The notes below the pieces were generated by a model. The model saw only the letters and a list, made by a program, of their open reading frames with translations. It was not told where the DNA came from and searched no databases. Both the position numbers and the translations under genes were made by a program. From Zoogloea sp. (GTDB taxonomy: Bacteria; Pseudomonadota; Gammaproteobacteria; Burkholderiales; Rhodocyclaceae): 64,000 bases of DNA. Below, piece after piece: positions 25,708 to 34,732 of the stretch (its first letter is position 1; the number at the start of each line of letters is the position of its first letter). The stretch covers positions 1 through 64,000 of the forward strand of contig NZ_JAKLLN010000016.1 in NCBI RefSeq assembly GCF_023150065.1. Direction: 5' to 3'.

Positions 25708-27069
25708 ATGGCCTCTGCTGCCCCTTATCGATCCTTCCTGGTCGGGGCCCCGCGAACCCTGCTGTGGCGCATCTTCCTGGTCGTCACTGTACTGATGCTG
25801 GCCTCGGTGGCGGTCTGGTCCGCCATCTTCAGCCACTTCGATCAGGCCAGCCGGGCCGCCCAGACGGCCCAGACCGTGGTCAGCATCATCAACCTGACCC
25901 GCACGGCCCTGCTCAATGCCGACCCTTCGTTGCGCAAGGACCTCCTCCTCGACCTCGCCACCCAGGAAGGCATCCGCATCTACCCGGCCGAAGCCGACGA
26001 CCGGACGACGCCGCTTGAGGACAGCAACCTAGTGCGCAAGCTCACCGCCGATGTCCGCCACCAGCTCGGGCCGGACACCCGCTTTGCCGCCTCCTGGGAA
26101 GGCCTGACCGGCTTCTGGGTCAGCTTCCGCATCCAGGCCGACGACCCGGAAGACACCGGCGAATTCTGGCTCATGCTGCCGGCAGAGCGGATCATGCGCC
26201 CCCATGCCCTGGAATGGATGTGGTGGGGCACTGCCGCCCTCAGCCTGGCCATGCTGGGCGCCTACATGATCGTGTCGCGCCTCAACCGCCCCCTCAAGGC
26301 GCTGGCCTCTGCCGCCCGCACGGTGGGCCGGGGTGAAGTCCCCCCCCGGCTCAGCGAAAGCGGCCCCGCCGAACTGGCCGATCTGGCCCATGCCTTCAAC
26401 CAGATGTCCAATGACCTCCAGGAACTCGATGCCGACCGGGCCCTGATCCTGGCCGGTGTGTCCCACGATCTGCGCACGCCGCTGGCGCGCCTGCGCCTGG
26501 GCATCGAGATGTGCGGCGCGGATCCGGGCGAGGTCGATGCCATGGTCTCCGACATCGAGGACATGGACCGCATCATCGGGCAGTTCCTGGCCTTCTCGAA
26601 GGCTGACGGGGACGAAGCACTGGAAACCCTGGATCTCGCCGAGCTGGCCACCGAGCTGTCCGGGCTCTATGCCCGCCGGGGATTTCCCATCACTGTGCTG
26701 GCCACCACCGCTGCCCGGGCCCAGGCGCGCCCCCAGGCACTGCGTCGGGCGGTCACCAACCTGATAGAGAACGCCCTGCATTACGCCGGCCACCCGCCGG
26801 AACTCGCCGTCGGCATGCTGGATGGCCGCCCGATGATCGAAGTGCTCGACCGCGGCCCCGGGATTCCCGCCGCCCAGACCGAAAAGGTGAAACGCCCCTT
26901 TACCCGTCTGGAATCCGCCCGCAGCAACACCAAGGGCTCGGGCCTGGGGCTGGCCATCGTGGACCGCATCGTCCGCGGCCAGCACGGCGAATTTCGCCTG
27001 CTCCCCCGGGAAGGCGGCGGCCTGCGCGCCAGCATCCTGCTGCGCGGTCATACCAAAAGCCTGAGTTGA
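25708..27069 (+). CDS. envZ: Sensor histidine kinase EnvZ
   Basis: A 453-residue inner-membrane kinase with two transmembrane segments (about 19-42 and 170-190) flanking a periplasmic domain of about 130 residues. A HAMP linker follows, then the phospho-acceptor box GVSHDLRTPLARLRLGIEM and the ATPase motifs NLIENALHYAG, EVLDRGPGIP and GSGLGLAIVDRIV. This matches EnvZ, partner of the ompR product encoded immediately upstream. The start ATG 25708 lies just after the ompR stop codon. A -10-like TAGAAT lies after the gene at 27073-27078, probably belonging to the next gene. Confidence 0.93.
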   Translation: MASAAPYRSFLVGAPRTLLWRIFLVVTVLMLASVAVWSAIFSHFDQASRAAQTAQTVVSIINLTRTALLNADPSLRKDLLLDLATQEGIRIYPAEADDRTTPLEDSNLVRKLTADVRHQLGPDTRFAASWEGLTGFWVSFRIQADDPEDTGEFWLMLPAERIMRPHALEWMWWGTAALSLAMLGAYMIVSRLNRPLKALASAARTVGRGEVPPRLSESGPAELADLAHAFNQMSNDLQELDADRALILAGVSHDLRTPLARLRLGIEMCGADPGEVDAMVSDIEDMDRIIGQFLAFSKADGDEALETLDLAELATELSGLYARRGFPITVLATTAARAQARPQALRRAVTNLIENALHYAGHPPELAVGMLDGRPMIEVLDRGPGIPAAQTEKVKRPFTRLESARSNTKGSGLGLAIVDRIVRGQHGEFRLLPREGGGLRASILLRGHTKSLS

Positions 27070-27108
27070 AGCTAGAATCAGGTCCGTCACCCTCCGCGTA
27101 GTGCTCCC

Positions 27109-27819
27109 ATGATCCTGTTCCGCCAGTTCTTCGATCCCACCAGCAGCACCCTCAGCCATCTGCTCGCAGATCCCCTGACGGGCGACGCTGTCATCATCGA
27201 CTCGGTCAAGGAGCACGTCGGTGCCTACATCACCTTCCTGCAGGAGCAGGAGCTCCGGCTGGCCTGGGTGCTGGAAACCCATGTTCATGCCGATCACATC
27301 ACCGGGGCAGCCGGGCTGCGCGAACTCACGGGGGCACGCAGCGCCATCGGTGCCGGTGGTGGCGTCGGCTGCGCCGATCGTGTCCTGGGCGACGGTGATA
27401 CCGTGGTCTTCGGCAACGAACTCATCCGCGTGATCCCGACCCCCGGCCACACCCCCAGCTGCGTCACCTACCAGTGGCGTGACCGGCTGTTCACCGGCGA
27501 TGCCCTGATGATAGGGGGCTGCGGCCGCACCGACTTCCAAGGCGGCGACGCCGGAACCCTCTACGACAGCATCACCGAGCGCCTCTTCGTACTGCCCGAC
27601 GAAACCCTGGTCTATCCCGGGCACGACTATCGCGGCGCCCGCGTCTCGTGCATCGGCCAGGAGAAAGTCAGCAACCCGCGCCTGTCGGGCCGCAGCCGCG
27701 ACGAGTTCATCGAACTGATGGCCAACCTTGATCTGCCCCGCCCGCGCATGATCGACGAAGCCCTGCCCGCCAATCTGCGCTGTGGCCGCGTTGGAGAACA
27801 CGACATCCATGGTGCCTGA
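27109..27819 (+). CDS. Persulfide dioxygenase (ETHE1-like MBL fold)
   Basis: A 236-residue metallo-beta-lactamase-fold protein of the ETHE1/persulfide dioxygenase type, which oxidises glutathione persulfide to sulfite and glutathione. The iron-binding pattern HVHADH (58-63), PTPGHTPSCVTY, FTGDALMIGGCGRTDFQ and YPGHDYRG follow the ETHE1 subgroup rather than glyoxalase II; the CGRTDFQ string is the best discriminator. A -10-like TAGAAT at 27073 suggests its own promoter. The downstream haemoglobin gene overlaps its last 11 bases. Confidence 0.88.
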   Translation: MILFRQFFDPTSSTLSHLLADPLTGDAVIIDSVKEHVGAYITFLQEQELRLAWVLETHVHADHITGAAGLRELTGARSAIGAGGGVGCADRVLGDGDTVVFGNELIRVIPTPGHTPSCVTYQWRDRLFTGDALMIGGCGRTDFQGGDAGTLYDSITERLFVLPDETLVYPGHDYRGARVSCIGQEKVSNPRLSGRSRDEFIELMANLDLPRPRMIDEALPANLRCGRVGEHDIHGA

Positions 27820-28207
27820 GCAAACCACACCCTACGTCGAGCTCGGCGGAGCCGAAGGCATCCGCCGCCTCGTGCATCGCTTCTACACCCTCATGGACAC
27901 CCTGCCGGAAGCATGGGACGTGCGCCAGATGCACCCGGAGGATCTCTCCGGCTCCGAAGAGAAACTCTTCAAGTACCTCAGTGGCTGGCTGGGCGGGCCG
28001 CCCCTGTTCGAGCAGGAATTCGGCCATCCCCGGCTGCGCGCACGCCACCTTCCCTTCTCCATCGCCAGCGCCGAACGGGACCAGTGGCTGATGTGCATGC
28101 ACCAGGCCTTTGACGAATGCGTCCCCGACGGCCCCCTGCGCGAGCGCCTGTGGGGCGCCATCGAAGGCCTCGCCGACCACATGCGCAACCGCGCCGAACC
28201 AAGCTGA
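27809..28207 (+). CDS. Group II truncated haemoglobin
   Basis: A 132-residue group II (TrHbII/GlbO-like) truncated globin. Conserved elements are [18 protein letters not shown] at the N-terminus, [18 protein letters not shown], the proximal-His helix RLRARHLPF and the Trp of helix G in [12 protein letters not shown]. These globins bind O2, NO or sulfide and often serve redox or nitrosative stress. I chose ATG at 27809, which overlaps the persulfide dioxygenase gene by 11 bases; GTG at 27782 is an alternative. The overlap suggests joint expression, perhaps in sulfide or NO handling. Confidence 0.9.
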   Translation: MVPEQTTPYVELGGAEGIRRLVHRFYTLMDTLPEAWDVRQMHPEDLSGSEEKLFKYLSGWLGGPPLFEQEFGHPRLRARHLPFSIASAERDQWLMCMHQAFDECVPDGPLRERLWGAIEGLADHMRNRAEPS

Positions 28208-28265
28208 CCCCATCACCCCTGTTCCGCATCACGCGCTCCGCCTTCCGCTTTCCACGCTCCGACCG

Positions 28266-28802
28266 ATGAAATTCCTTTTCGACCTGTTTCCCATCATCCT
28301 GTTTTTCGTCGCCTACAAGTTCTCCGGCATCTTTGCGGCGACGGCGGTGGCCATTGTGGCCACCGTCGGGCAGATCGCCTGGGTATGGTTCCGCCACCGC
28401 AAGGTGGACACCATGTTGTGGGTCAGCCTGGCCATCGTCACCGTGTTCGGTGGTGCCACCCTGATCTTCCAGAACCCCACCTTCATCAAGTGGAAGCCCA
28501 CGGTCCTGTACTGGTTCTTTGCGGGGGCCCTGCTGTTCTCGGCAATGGTGCTGCGCAAAAATCTGATCCGCACCTTGATGGAAGCCCAGCTCAAGCTGCC
28601 CGACCCCCTGTGGGGGCGCCTCAACCTTGCCTGGGCAGCGTTTTTTGTCGGCATGGGCGTGCTCAACCTGTTCGTCGCCTACACCTACTCCGAAGACACC
28701 TGGGTCAATTTCAAGCTCTTCGGCGGCATGGGCCTGATGCTCGTGTTCGTTGTGGCCCAGGGAATGATGCTGTCCCGTTACCTTGAAGAGGAACCCAAGT
28801 AA
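28266..28802 (+). CDS. yciB: Septation protein A / inner membrane protein YciB
   Basis: A 178-residue polytopic inner-membrane protein of the YciB/IspZ (intracellular septation A) family with about five membrane segments. It starts [18 protein letters not shown] and has the conserved [16 protein letters not shown] and [20 protein letters not shown]. Family members interact with cell-elongation and division proteins and affect envelope integrity. It overlaps yciI by one base, forming the conserved yciB-yciI-bolA-foldase operon. Confidence 0.94.
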   Translation: MKFLFDLFPIILFFVAYKFSGIFAATAVAIVATVGQIAWVWFRHRKVDTMLWVSLAIVTVFGGATLIFQNPTFIKWKPTVLYWFFAGALLFSAMVLRKNLIRTLMEAQLKLPDPLWGRLNLAWAAFFVGMGVLNLFVAYTYSEDTWVNFKLFGGMGLMLVFVVAQGMMLSRYLEEEPK

Positions 28803-29104
28803 TGCTGTATGCCCTGATCGGTGAAGATGCCCCCGGCACCCACGAAAAACGCATGGCGGTGCGTGCCGAACATCTCGCCCGCCTCCAGGCTCTCCAGGCC
28901 GATGGTCGCCTGATCCTGGCCGGCCCCTGCCCCGCCGTGGATTCCCCCGACCCGGGCCCTGCCGGCTTCACCGGCAGCGTGATCGTCGCCGAGTTCGCCT
29001 CCCTGGCCGATGCCCAGGCCTGGGCCGATGCCGACCCCTACACCACCACCGGCGTGTTCGCCCGCTGCACGGTAAAGCCTTTCAAGAAGGTCTTTCCCCA
29101 ATGA
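28802..29104 (+). CDS. yciI: YciI family protein
   Basis: A 100-residue YciI-like protein (ferredoxin-like fold). Conserved landmarks are [38 protein letters not shown]'s core with AGPCPAVD, and the C-terminal [12 protein letters not shown]. The His in RAEHLARL and the Asp-Pro-Tyr motif are the putative active-site residues of the family; no firm enzymatic role is known to me. Its ATG shares one base with the end of yciB, and it overlaps bolA by four. Confidence 0.92.
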   Translation: MLYALIGEDAPGTHEKRMAVRAEHLARLQALQADGRLILAGPCPAVDSPDPGPAGFTGSVIVAEFASLADAQAWADADPYTTTGVFARCTVKPFKKVFPQ

Positions 29105-29364
29105 GCGTGATGGACACGATCCGGGAGCGGCTCGCGGCCCTGTCGCCAACCCGCCTTGAGCTGATCGACGACAGCCACCTCCATGCCGGCCATGCAGGTG
29201 CCCGCTCAGGTGGCGGGCACTTTCGCCTCACCATCGTGTCCGAGTGCTTCCGCGGGAAGAACACGGTCGCCCGGCACCGGATCGTTTACGACGCCCTCGG
29301 CGAGATGATGCGCAGGGAGATCCACGCCCTTGCCATCCAGGCCCGCAGCCCCGAAGAAAACTGA
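29101..29364 (+). CDS. bolA: BolA family protein
   Basis: An 87-residue BolA-like protein with the class signature [17 protein letters not shown] and an upstream variable loop that contains His and is Gly-rich ([16 protein letters not shown]). BolA proteins bind monothiol glutaredoxins and [2Fe-2S] clusters, and some bind DNA to adjust cell shape and biofilm. It overlaps yciI by four bases (ATGA) and is followed 34 bases later by the foldase gene. Confidence 0.93.
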   Translation: MSVMDTIRERLAALSPTRLELIDDSHLHAGHAGARSGGGHFRLTIVSECFRGKNTVARHRIVYDALGEMMRREIHALAIQARSPEEN

Positions 29365-29398
29365 CTTTCAAACCGCAACACCCAAGCAAGGAAACCTG

Positions 29399-30178
29399 AT
29401 GAAGATCGTCCCGAGCCGTCTGGCTCTGTCCCTCATCGCGGCCTTCGTCGCGATCCCCGCTTTTGCCCAGACCGTCGTCACCGTCAACGGCACCGCGATT
29501 CCCCAGGCCCGCGCCGACGTGATGATCGGTGAGCAGAAGGCCCAGGGCGCACCGGACTCCGAGCAGCTGCGCAACGCGGTCAAGGAAGAACTGATCCGTC
29601 GCGAAGTGCTCGCCCAGGAAGCCCGCAAAAAAGGCGTCGAGAAGGCGGGCAACGTGCAGGCACAGATCGAGCTCGCCCGCCAGGCCGTGCTGATCCGCGC
29701 CTACCTGCAGGACTACGTCAAGGCCCATCCGGTCACCGACGCCGAGATCAAGGCCGAGTACGAGAAGATCAAGTCCCAGATGGGCGACAAGGAATACAAG
29801 GCGCGCCACATCCTGGTCGAGAAGGAAGAAGAGGCCAAGGCCATCATCGCCAAGCTCGACAAGGGCGAGAAGTTCGACGAGCTGGCCAAGCAATCCAAGG
29901 ATCCGGGTTCCAAGGACAAGGGCGGCGACCTGGGCTGGGCCAACCCGGCCGGCTTCGTCAAGCCGTTTGCCGACGGCCTGACCAAGCTCGAAAAGGGCAA
30001 GTACACCACCACCCCGGTCAAGTCAGACTTCGGCTACCACGTCATCAAGCTCGAGGACAGCCGCCCGGTCAAGGCCCCGTCCTTCGACGAGGCCAAGGGC
30101 CAGCTCAAGCAACGCCTGGAGCAGATGCGGGTCGAGCGCCACATCGCCGAACTGCGCACCAAGGCCACCATCAAGTAA
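29399..30178 (+). CDS. PpiC-type peptidyl-prolyl isomerase
   Basis: A 259-residue periplasmic foldase. The signal peptide is MKIVPSRLALSLIAAFVAIP with cleavage after AFA. An N-terminal SurA-like chaperone region (about 25-125) precedes a parvulin domain with YKARHILVEKEEEA, DLGWANPAGFVKPFADGL and FGYHVIKLED. It would help fold exported proteins. The start ATG 29399 has AAGGAAA upstream. It is last in the yciB-yciI-bolA operon and is followed by a terminator. Confidence 0.93.
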   Translation: MKIVPSRLALSLIAAFVAIPAFAQTVVTVNGTAIPQARADVMIGEQKAQGAPDSEQLRNAVKEELIRREVLAQEARKKGVEKAGNVQAQIELARQAVLIRAYLQDYVKAHPVTDAEIKAEYEKIKSQMGDKEYKARHILVEKEEEAKAIIAKLDKGEKFDELAKQSKDPGSKDKGGDLGWANPAGFVKPFADGLTKLEKGKYTTTPVKSDFGYHVIKLEDSRPVKAPSFDEAKGQLKQRLEQMRVERHIAELRTKATIK

Positions 30179-30212
30179 GACCGGCGGCAACGCAGCATCC
30201 AGCGGTACACGA

Positions 30213-30242
30213 GAAAGGGGCCTTGCGGCCCCTTTCCCTTTG
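30213..30242 (+). terminator. Rho-independent terminator after foldase gene
   Basis: GAAAGGGGCC (30213-30222) pairs perfectly with GGCCCCTTTC (30227-30236) around a TTGC loop. The tail CCTTTG is moderately T-rich. It lies 34 bases after the stop codon at 30178 and 31 bases before the end of the convergent acyl-CoA dehydrogenase gene. Confidence 0.8.
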
Positions 30243-30267
30243 CTTCAAACCTTCACGACAGCGCGGA

Positions 30268-32064
30268 TCAGAACTGATCCTCGGTGAGCGCCAGGGCGCC
30301 AGCCGCGCCATTGACCACCGAGTAGGCCAGGCCAGGCGCCTGGGCCAGCAGGTGATCGGCGTAAAAACGCGCGGTGACGATCTTTGCCTTGTAGAAGGCG
30401 GCGTCGCCATTGCCCTCGGCCAGACGGCGGGAAGCCACCAGGGCAGCACGGCCCATCTGCCAGCCACCGGCAACGATGCCCAGCAGCTTGAGGAAGGGCA
30501 CAGAGCCCACGGAGGCCGCCTTGATGTCGTTGCCGTAGGTGGCCACGATGTAGGCCACCGCCTCGTCCACCGCGGTCACGGCCGCAGACAGGGCCTTGCG
30601 GATCGCGGCAAAGTCTTCACCGGTGGCCTCGCCCAGCTGAGCCTCGACCTTGCGCATCTCGGCAATCACGGCCTTGACGGTCTGGCCGCCTTCCTTGGCG
30701 ATCTTGCGGCCGATCAGGTCGTTGGCCTGGATGGCCGTGGTGCCCTCGTAGATCGCGGTGATACGGGCGTCGCGGAAGTGCTGGGCCGCGCCGGTCTCCT
30801 CGATGAAACCCATGCCGCCATGCACCTGCACGCCGGTGGAGGTGATCTCGATGGAGGCCTCGGTCAGCCAGCCCTTCACCACCGGAATCATCAGGTCCAT
30901 GAAGGCCTGGTTCTGGGCGCGCACGGCCTCGTCCGGGTGATAGTGGGCCATGTCGGTGGCAGCACCGACCACGTAGGCCAGGGCACGCTGGGCCTCGATC
31001 TGCGACTTCATGCTCATCAGCATGCGGCGCACGTCGGCGTGATGGATGATGCTCACCTTCGGGCCGCCACGCACGCCGGCCTCTGTCCCCTGGATGCGGT
31101 CCTTGGCATAGGCCAGGGCCTGCTGGTAGGCACGCTCGGAGAGGGCCAGACCTTCCATGCCGACAGCGAAGCGAGCCTCGTTCATCATGATGAACATGTA
31201 CTCGAGGCCGCGGTTGGCCTCACCGACCAGGGTGCCGATGGCGCCACCGTTATCACCAAAGGCCAGCACGGCGGTCGGGCTGGCGTGGATGCCCAGCTTG
31301 TGTTCGATGGACACGCAATGCACATCGTTGCGCTCGCCGGGCGTGCCGTCGGCCTTGAGCAGGAACTTGGGCACGACGAACAGGGAGATGCCCTTCACCC
31401 CCTCCGGTGCGTCCGGCAGACGGGCCAGCACCAGGTGGATGATGTTGTCGGTCATGTCGTGCTCGCCATAGGTGATGAAGATCTTCTGGCCGAAGACCTT
31501 GTAGGTGCCATCACCCTGGGGCACGGCGCGGGTACGCACTGCGGCCAGGTCGGAGCCGGCGGAGGGCTCGGTCAGGTTCATGGTGCCGGTCCATTCGCCG
31601 CTCACCATCTTGTGCAGGTACTGGGCCTTCTGTTCGTCGGTGCCGCGCAGCTTGATGGACTCGATGGCGCCATTGGTGAGCATCGGGCACAGGGAGAAAG
31701 CCATGTTGGCCGACTTCCACATTTCCATGACCGCCGTGGAGACCAGCTTGGGCAGGCCCTGGCCACCGAACTCCGGCTCGCAGGCCAGCGCGGTCCAGCC
31801 GGCTTCGGCGAACTGCTTGTAAGCTTCCTTCCAGCCGGTGGCGGTACGCACCACACCGTTGTCCCAGGTGGCGCCTTCCTGGTCACCGGTCCAGTTGAGG
31901 GGTGCGATCACGCCGCTGGCAAACTTGTTGGCTTCTTCAAGGATGGCATCGACCAGATCGGAGGACGCATCCTCGCAGCCCGGCAGGGCGGCAACGGCGT
32001 CGAGGTCGGCGAGTTCGCGCAGCACGAACTGCATGTCGCGAATGGGTGCGGTGTAGCTGCTCAT
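30268..32064 (-). CDS. Acyl-CoA dehydrogenase (long, DmdC-like)
   Basis: A 598-residue FAD-dependent acyl-CoA dehydrogenase with the extra C-terminal domain of the AidB/DmdC-like subgroup, to which 3-methylmercaptopropionyl-CoA dehydrogenase belongs. Landmarks are the flavin/substrate loop TGTMNLTEPSAGSDLAAVRT, QVHGGMGFIEETGAAQHFRD and AIYEGTTAIQANDLIGRK, the Glu in AIYEG being the expected catalytic base. Substrate length is unknown. It lies 52 bases after the membrane protein at 32117-32782 and in the same orientation as etfB and etfA, whose products would accept its electrons. Confidence 0.93.
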   Translation of the reverse strand: MSSYTAPIRDMQFVLRELADLDAVAALPGCEDASSDLVDAILEEANKFASGVIAPLNWTGDQEGATWDNGVVRTATGWKEAYKQFAEAGWTALACEPEFGGQGLPKLVSTAVMEMWKSANMAFSLCPMLTNGAIESIKLRGTDEQKAQYLHKMVSGEWTGTMNLTEPSAGSDLAAVRTRAVPQGDGTYKVFGQKIFITYGEHDMTDNIIHLVLARLPDAPEGVKGISLFVVPKFLLKADGTPGERNDVHCVSIEHKLGIHASPTAVLAFGDNGGAIGTLVGEANRGLEYMFIMMNEARFAVGMEGLALSERAYQQALAYAKDRIQGTEAGVRGGPKVSIIHHADVRRMLMSMKSQIEAQRALAYVVGAATDMAHYHPDEAVRAQNQAFMDLMIPVVKGWLTEASIEITSTGVQVHGGMGFIEETGAAQHFRDARITAIYEGTTAIQANDLIGRKIAKEGGQTVKAVIAEMRKVEAQLGEATGEDFAAIRKALSAAVTAVDEAVAYIVATYGNDIKAASVGSVPFLKLLGIVAGGWQMGRAALVASRRLAEGNGDAAFYKAKIVTARFYADHLLAQAPGLAYSVVNGAAGALALTEDQF

Positions 32065-32116
32065 TGTTTTTTCTCCACGGAATGTTGTTTTAGGTTTTAC
32101 GACCGGTCGGGCCGGC

Positions 32117-32782
32117 TTACTTGTTCATCAGGTAACTTCTGTCATCAAAACTCGCCACCCACTCGGGGTAGTACACCACCAGCAGGGTCAGGGCCATGCC
32201 CGACAGCCAGGCTTCGGCAAACCCCAGCAGCAGGAAGAAGGGGAGATACTCGGACAGCAGCTTGTCCGCCGGGTAAGCACCGGCGGCAAAGAGGGTCAGC
32301 GATGCGATGAGGCCCTGGAGCAGGACGACCACAGCAGCGCCGATGAAGGCATTGACAAAGATATAGACAAAAAAGTGCCGTGGCAGCCAGCGCCGGACGA
32401 CGCAGGAATAGAGGCTGCAAAGCGCTACCGGGATCATTCCCATCACAAGGAAATTGATCGGGTAGGCCCCCCATTCGACGCTACCGTTGAGCGTGACGCC
32501 CGCCAGTGCGAGGCCCAGCACGACAAGGGCCAGTTGCGGGCCGAAGATCAGGGTGGTCGCCATGGCCCCCAGCAGGTGGAGATTCAGGCCGGGATAGACA
32601 CCGGCATTGAGGCTCCACAGCAGGGTGAGGGTGACGGCAGCGCCAAGAACGGCGTTGAGTTGATGTCCGTCGAGCAGACGGCGCCACGGGGCCGTGCGAA
32701 GGATCCACAGCCCGCCCCCTGCTCCACAGAGCGCGGCAAAAACATGCCACGCCGTGGAGAAGAGCTCGGGCTGAAAGTTCAT
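32117..32782 (-). CDS. COG3235 CbiM-like membrane protein
   Basis: A 221-residue polytopic membrane protein (about six segments) resembling the permease/S-component family CbiM of energy-coupling-factor transporters (COG3235). Recognisable parts are NLHLLGAMATTLIFGPQLAL, GSVEWGAYPINFLVMGMIPV and LGFAEAWLSGMALTLLVVYYP. It lacks the N-terminal Met-His-Ile metal-binding start of true CbiM proteins, and no cbiN, cbiQ or cbiO gene is nearby, so metal transport is doubtful. It sits 28 bases after etfA and 52 before the acyl-CoA dehydrogenase gene. Confidence 0.75.
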   Translation of the reverse strand: MNFQPELFSTAWHVFAALCGAGGGLWILRTAPWRRLLDGHQLNAVLGAAVTLTLLWSLNAGVYPGLNLHLLGAMATTLIFGPQLALVVLGLALAGVTLNGSVEWGAYPINFLVMGMIPVALCSLYSCVVRRWLPRHFFVYIFVNAFIGAAVVVLLQGLIASLTLFAAGAYPADKLLSEYLPFFLLLGFAEAWLSGMALTLLVVYYPEWVASFDDRSYLMNK

Positions 32783-32810
32783 TCAGGCAGGCCCCGGCTG
32801 CTACACCGAC

Positions 32811-33755
32811 TCAGACCGCGGCCGCGAGTTGCGGAACCGCTTCGAACAGATCCGCCACCAGGCCGTAGTCTGCCACCTGGAAGATGGGTGCCTCGGGATC
32901 CTTGTTGATCGCCACGATCACCTTGGAATCCTTCATGCCGGCCAGGTGCTGGATGGCACCCGAGATACCGACAGCCAGGTAGAGCTGGGGCGCGACGATC
33001 TTGCCGGTCTGACCCACCTGATAATCGTTGGGCACATAGCCTGCATCCACCGCCGCACGGCTGGCGCCGAGGGCTGCGCCGAGCTTGTCGGCCAGGGGCT
33101 CGAGCACGGCGTGGTAGTTCTCGCCGCTGCCCATGCCACGACCACCGGAAACGATGATCTTGGCTGCACCCAGCTCGGGACGGGCCGACTTGGTCAGCTC
33201 GCGGCCCAGCAGCTTCGACAGCCCGGAATCGGCCACGGCGGAGAGCTGCTCCACGGCAGCACTGCCACCCTCGCCCGCCGCTTCGAAAGCCGTGGTGCGG
33301 ACGGTGATGACCTTGACGGCATCGGCGGACTTGACCGTCGCCAGAGCGTTGCCGGCATAGATCGGACGCACGAAGGTGTCGGCGGATTCGATGGCGACGA
33401 TCTCGGAGATCTGGGCCACATCCAGCAGAGCGGCCACGCGGGGCAGCACGTTCTTGCCGAAGGTGGTGGCCGGCGCCAGCACATGGGTGATCGAACCGGC
33501 GGAAGCACCAACCACGGCAAGGATCTGGGCCGCCACGTTTTCAGCGGACTGATCGGCGAAGGCTGCCGAATCGGCCACCAGGACCTTGCTCACGCCAGCC
33601 ACCTTCGCGGCAGCCTCGGCGGCGGCACCGGCACCAGCGCCCACCACCAGCAGGGCGATGTCGCCACCCAGCCTGGCTGCTGCGGTCACGGTATTGAGGG
33701 TTGCGCCCTTCAGGGACGCGTTGTCGTGCTCGGCAATAACCAGAACCGTCATCAC
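32811..33755 (-). CDS. etfA: Electron transfer flavoprotein subunit alpha
   Basis: A 314-residue ETF alpha subunit that carries FAD and shuttles electrons from acyl-CoA dehydrogenases to ETF:quinone oxidoreductase. It begins with [17 protein letters not shown] and has the C-terminal FAD-binding fingerprint: [40 protein letters not shown] and [19 protein letters not shown], followed by [19 protein letters not shown]. It overlaps etfB by four bases, so subunits are made in step. Confidence 0.96.
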   Translation of the reverse strand: MMTVLVIAEHDNASLKGATLNTVTAAARLGGDIALLVVGAGAGAAAEAAAKVAGVSKVLVADSAAFADQSAENVAAQILAVVGASAGSITHVLAPATTFGKNVLPRVAALLDVAQISEIVAIESADTFVRPIYAGNALATVKSADAVKVITVRTTAFEAAGEGGSAAVEQLSAVADSGLSKLLGRELTKSARPELGAAKIIVSGGRGMGSGENYHAVLEPLADKLGAALGASRAAVDAGYVPNDYQVGQTGKIVAPQLYLAVGISGAIQHLAGMKDSKVIVAINKDPEAPIFQVADYGLVADLFEAVPQLAAAV

Positions 33756-34501
33756 AGCACCTTCGCTTCGTTCTTGAGTTTTTCGACCAGCTGAGCCACG
33801 TCAGCCACCATCACGCCCGCACTGCGCTTGGGCGGCTCGACCACCTTGAGGGTGGTGAGGCGCGGGGCCACATCGACACCCAGATCGGCCGGCTTGACGG
33901 TCTCGAGGGGCTTCTTCTTGGCCTTCATGATGTTCGGCAGGGTGGCGTAGCGCGGCTCATTGAGGCGCAGGTCGGTGGTCACCACGGCCGGCAGCGCGAT
34001 CTCGAGGGTCTCGAGGCCGCCGTCGATCTCGCGGGTCACGGTCGCCTTGCCGGCGCTCACTGCCACCTTGGAGGCGAAGGTTGCCTGGGGCCAGCCCATC
34101 AGCGCGGAGAGCATCTGACCGGTCTGGTTGGCGTCGTCGTCGATGGCCTGCTTGCCGCAGATCACCACCTGGGGCTGTTCCTTGTCGCACAGGGCCTTCA
34201 GCAGCTTGGCCACAGCCAGGGGCTGGAGCTCGGCATCGGTCTCGACCAGGATGCCCCGATCGGCGCCGATGGCCATGGCGGTACGCAGGGTTTCCTGGCA
34301 TGCACCCACGCCGCAGGACACGGCCACCACTTCGGTGGCCACGCCGGCTTCCTTCAGGCGCACGGCTTCCTCGACGGCGATTTCGTCAAAGGGGTTCATG
34401 GACATCTTGACGTTGGCAATATCCACGCCAGTACCGTCGCTCTTCACGCGGACCTTGACGTTGTAATCAACCACACGTTTTACGGGAACCAGAATCTTCA
34501 A
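33752..34501 (-). CDS. etfB: Electron transfer flavoprotein subunit beta (TTG start)
   Basis: A 249-residue ETF beta subunit that binds AMP and pairs with EtfA. It opens [18 protein letters not shown] and contains [21 protein letters not shown], the signature [20 protein letters not shown] and the adenosine-loop region [17 protein letters not shown]. No ATG fits: the start is TTG at 34501, seven bases after an excellent AAGGAG. It is the first gene of a four-gene unit (etfB, etfA, membrane protein, acyl-CoA dehydrogenase) with a leader of about 185 bases that includes a strong hairpin. Confidence 0.95.
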   Translation of the reverse strand: MKILVPVKRVVDYNVKVRVKSDGTGVDIANVKMSMNPFDEIAVEEAVRLKEAGVATEVVAVSCGVGACQETLRTAMAIGADRGILVETDAELQPLAVAKLLKALCDKEQPQVVICGKQAIDDDANQTGQMLSALMGWPQATFASKVAVSAGKATVTREIDGGLETLEIALPAVVTTDLRLNEPRYATLPNIMKAKKKPLETVKPADLGVDVAPRLTTLKVVEPPKRSAGVMVADVAQLVEKLKNEAKVL

Positions 34502-34546
34502 TGCTGCGCTCCTTGAAATTGGATTTTCTCCACCAGTTTTATGGGC

Positions 34547-34587
34547 TTGCGACCGAAGGCAGGCCCCGCCGGGAGGCCTGCCCGCAA
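34547..34587 (-). promoter_or_regulatory. Hairpin in the etfB leader
   Basis: GGCAGGCC (34558-34565) pairs perfectly with GGCCTGCC (34575-34582), and an outer pair TTGCG (34547-34551) with CGCAA (34583-34587) extends the stem. It lies about 45-85 bases before the etfB TTG start on the transcribed strand. There is no T-run behind it, so it is not an ordinary terminator; it may stabilise the leader or bind a regulator. Confidence 0.45.
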
Positions 34588-34688
34588 ACCTTTTCTCCGA
34601 CCACCTGCCCCACGGCGCACGGGCGCACGGGAGGCAGTTCGGTACAGCAGGCGGCAGCTTCTCACAGGCCACCTTGCTTTGTCACTTT

Positions 34689-34706
34689 CCGTACGGTACC
34701 GTATGG
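34689..34706. promoter_or_regulatory. Palindromic operator between tetR-type gene and etfB
   Basis: An 18-bp palindrome CCGTACGGTACCGTATGG with a perfect 12-bp core (TACGGTACCGTA, 34692-34703); only the second and seventeenth positions fail to pair. It fills the spacer of the TetR promoter (TTGTCA 34679-34684, TATGGA 34702-34707) and covers the -10 of the divergent etfB promoter (TTGACG at 34721-34716, TACCGT at 34698-34693, spacer 17). One bound TetR dimer could repress both. Confidence 0.65.
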
Positions 34707-34732
34707 ACCTCGAACCGTCAATACTACGCCGT

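Noticed and set aside
30223-32310. A 695-codon plus-strand frame antisense to the acyl-CoA dehydrogenase
   Set aside because: His/Gly-rich shadow without domains; it also starts inside the foldase terminator.
32783-32810. Cobalamin riboswitch before the CbiM-like gene
   Set aside because: The gap is only 28 bases, far too short for such an element.
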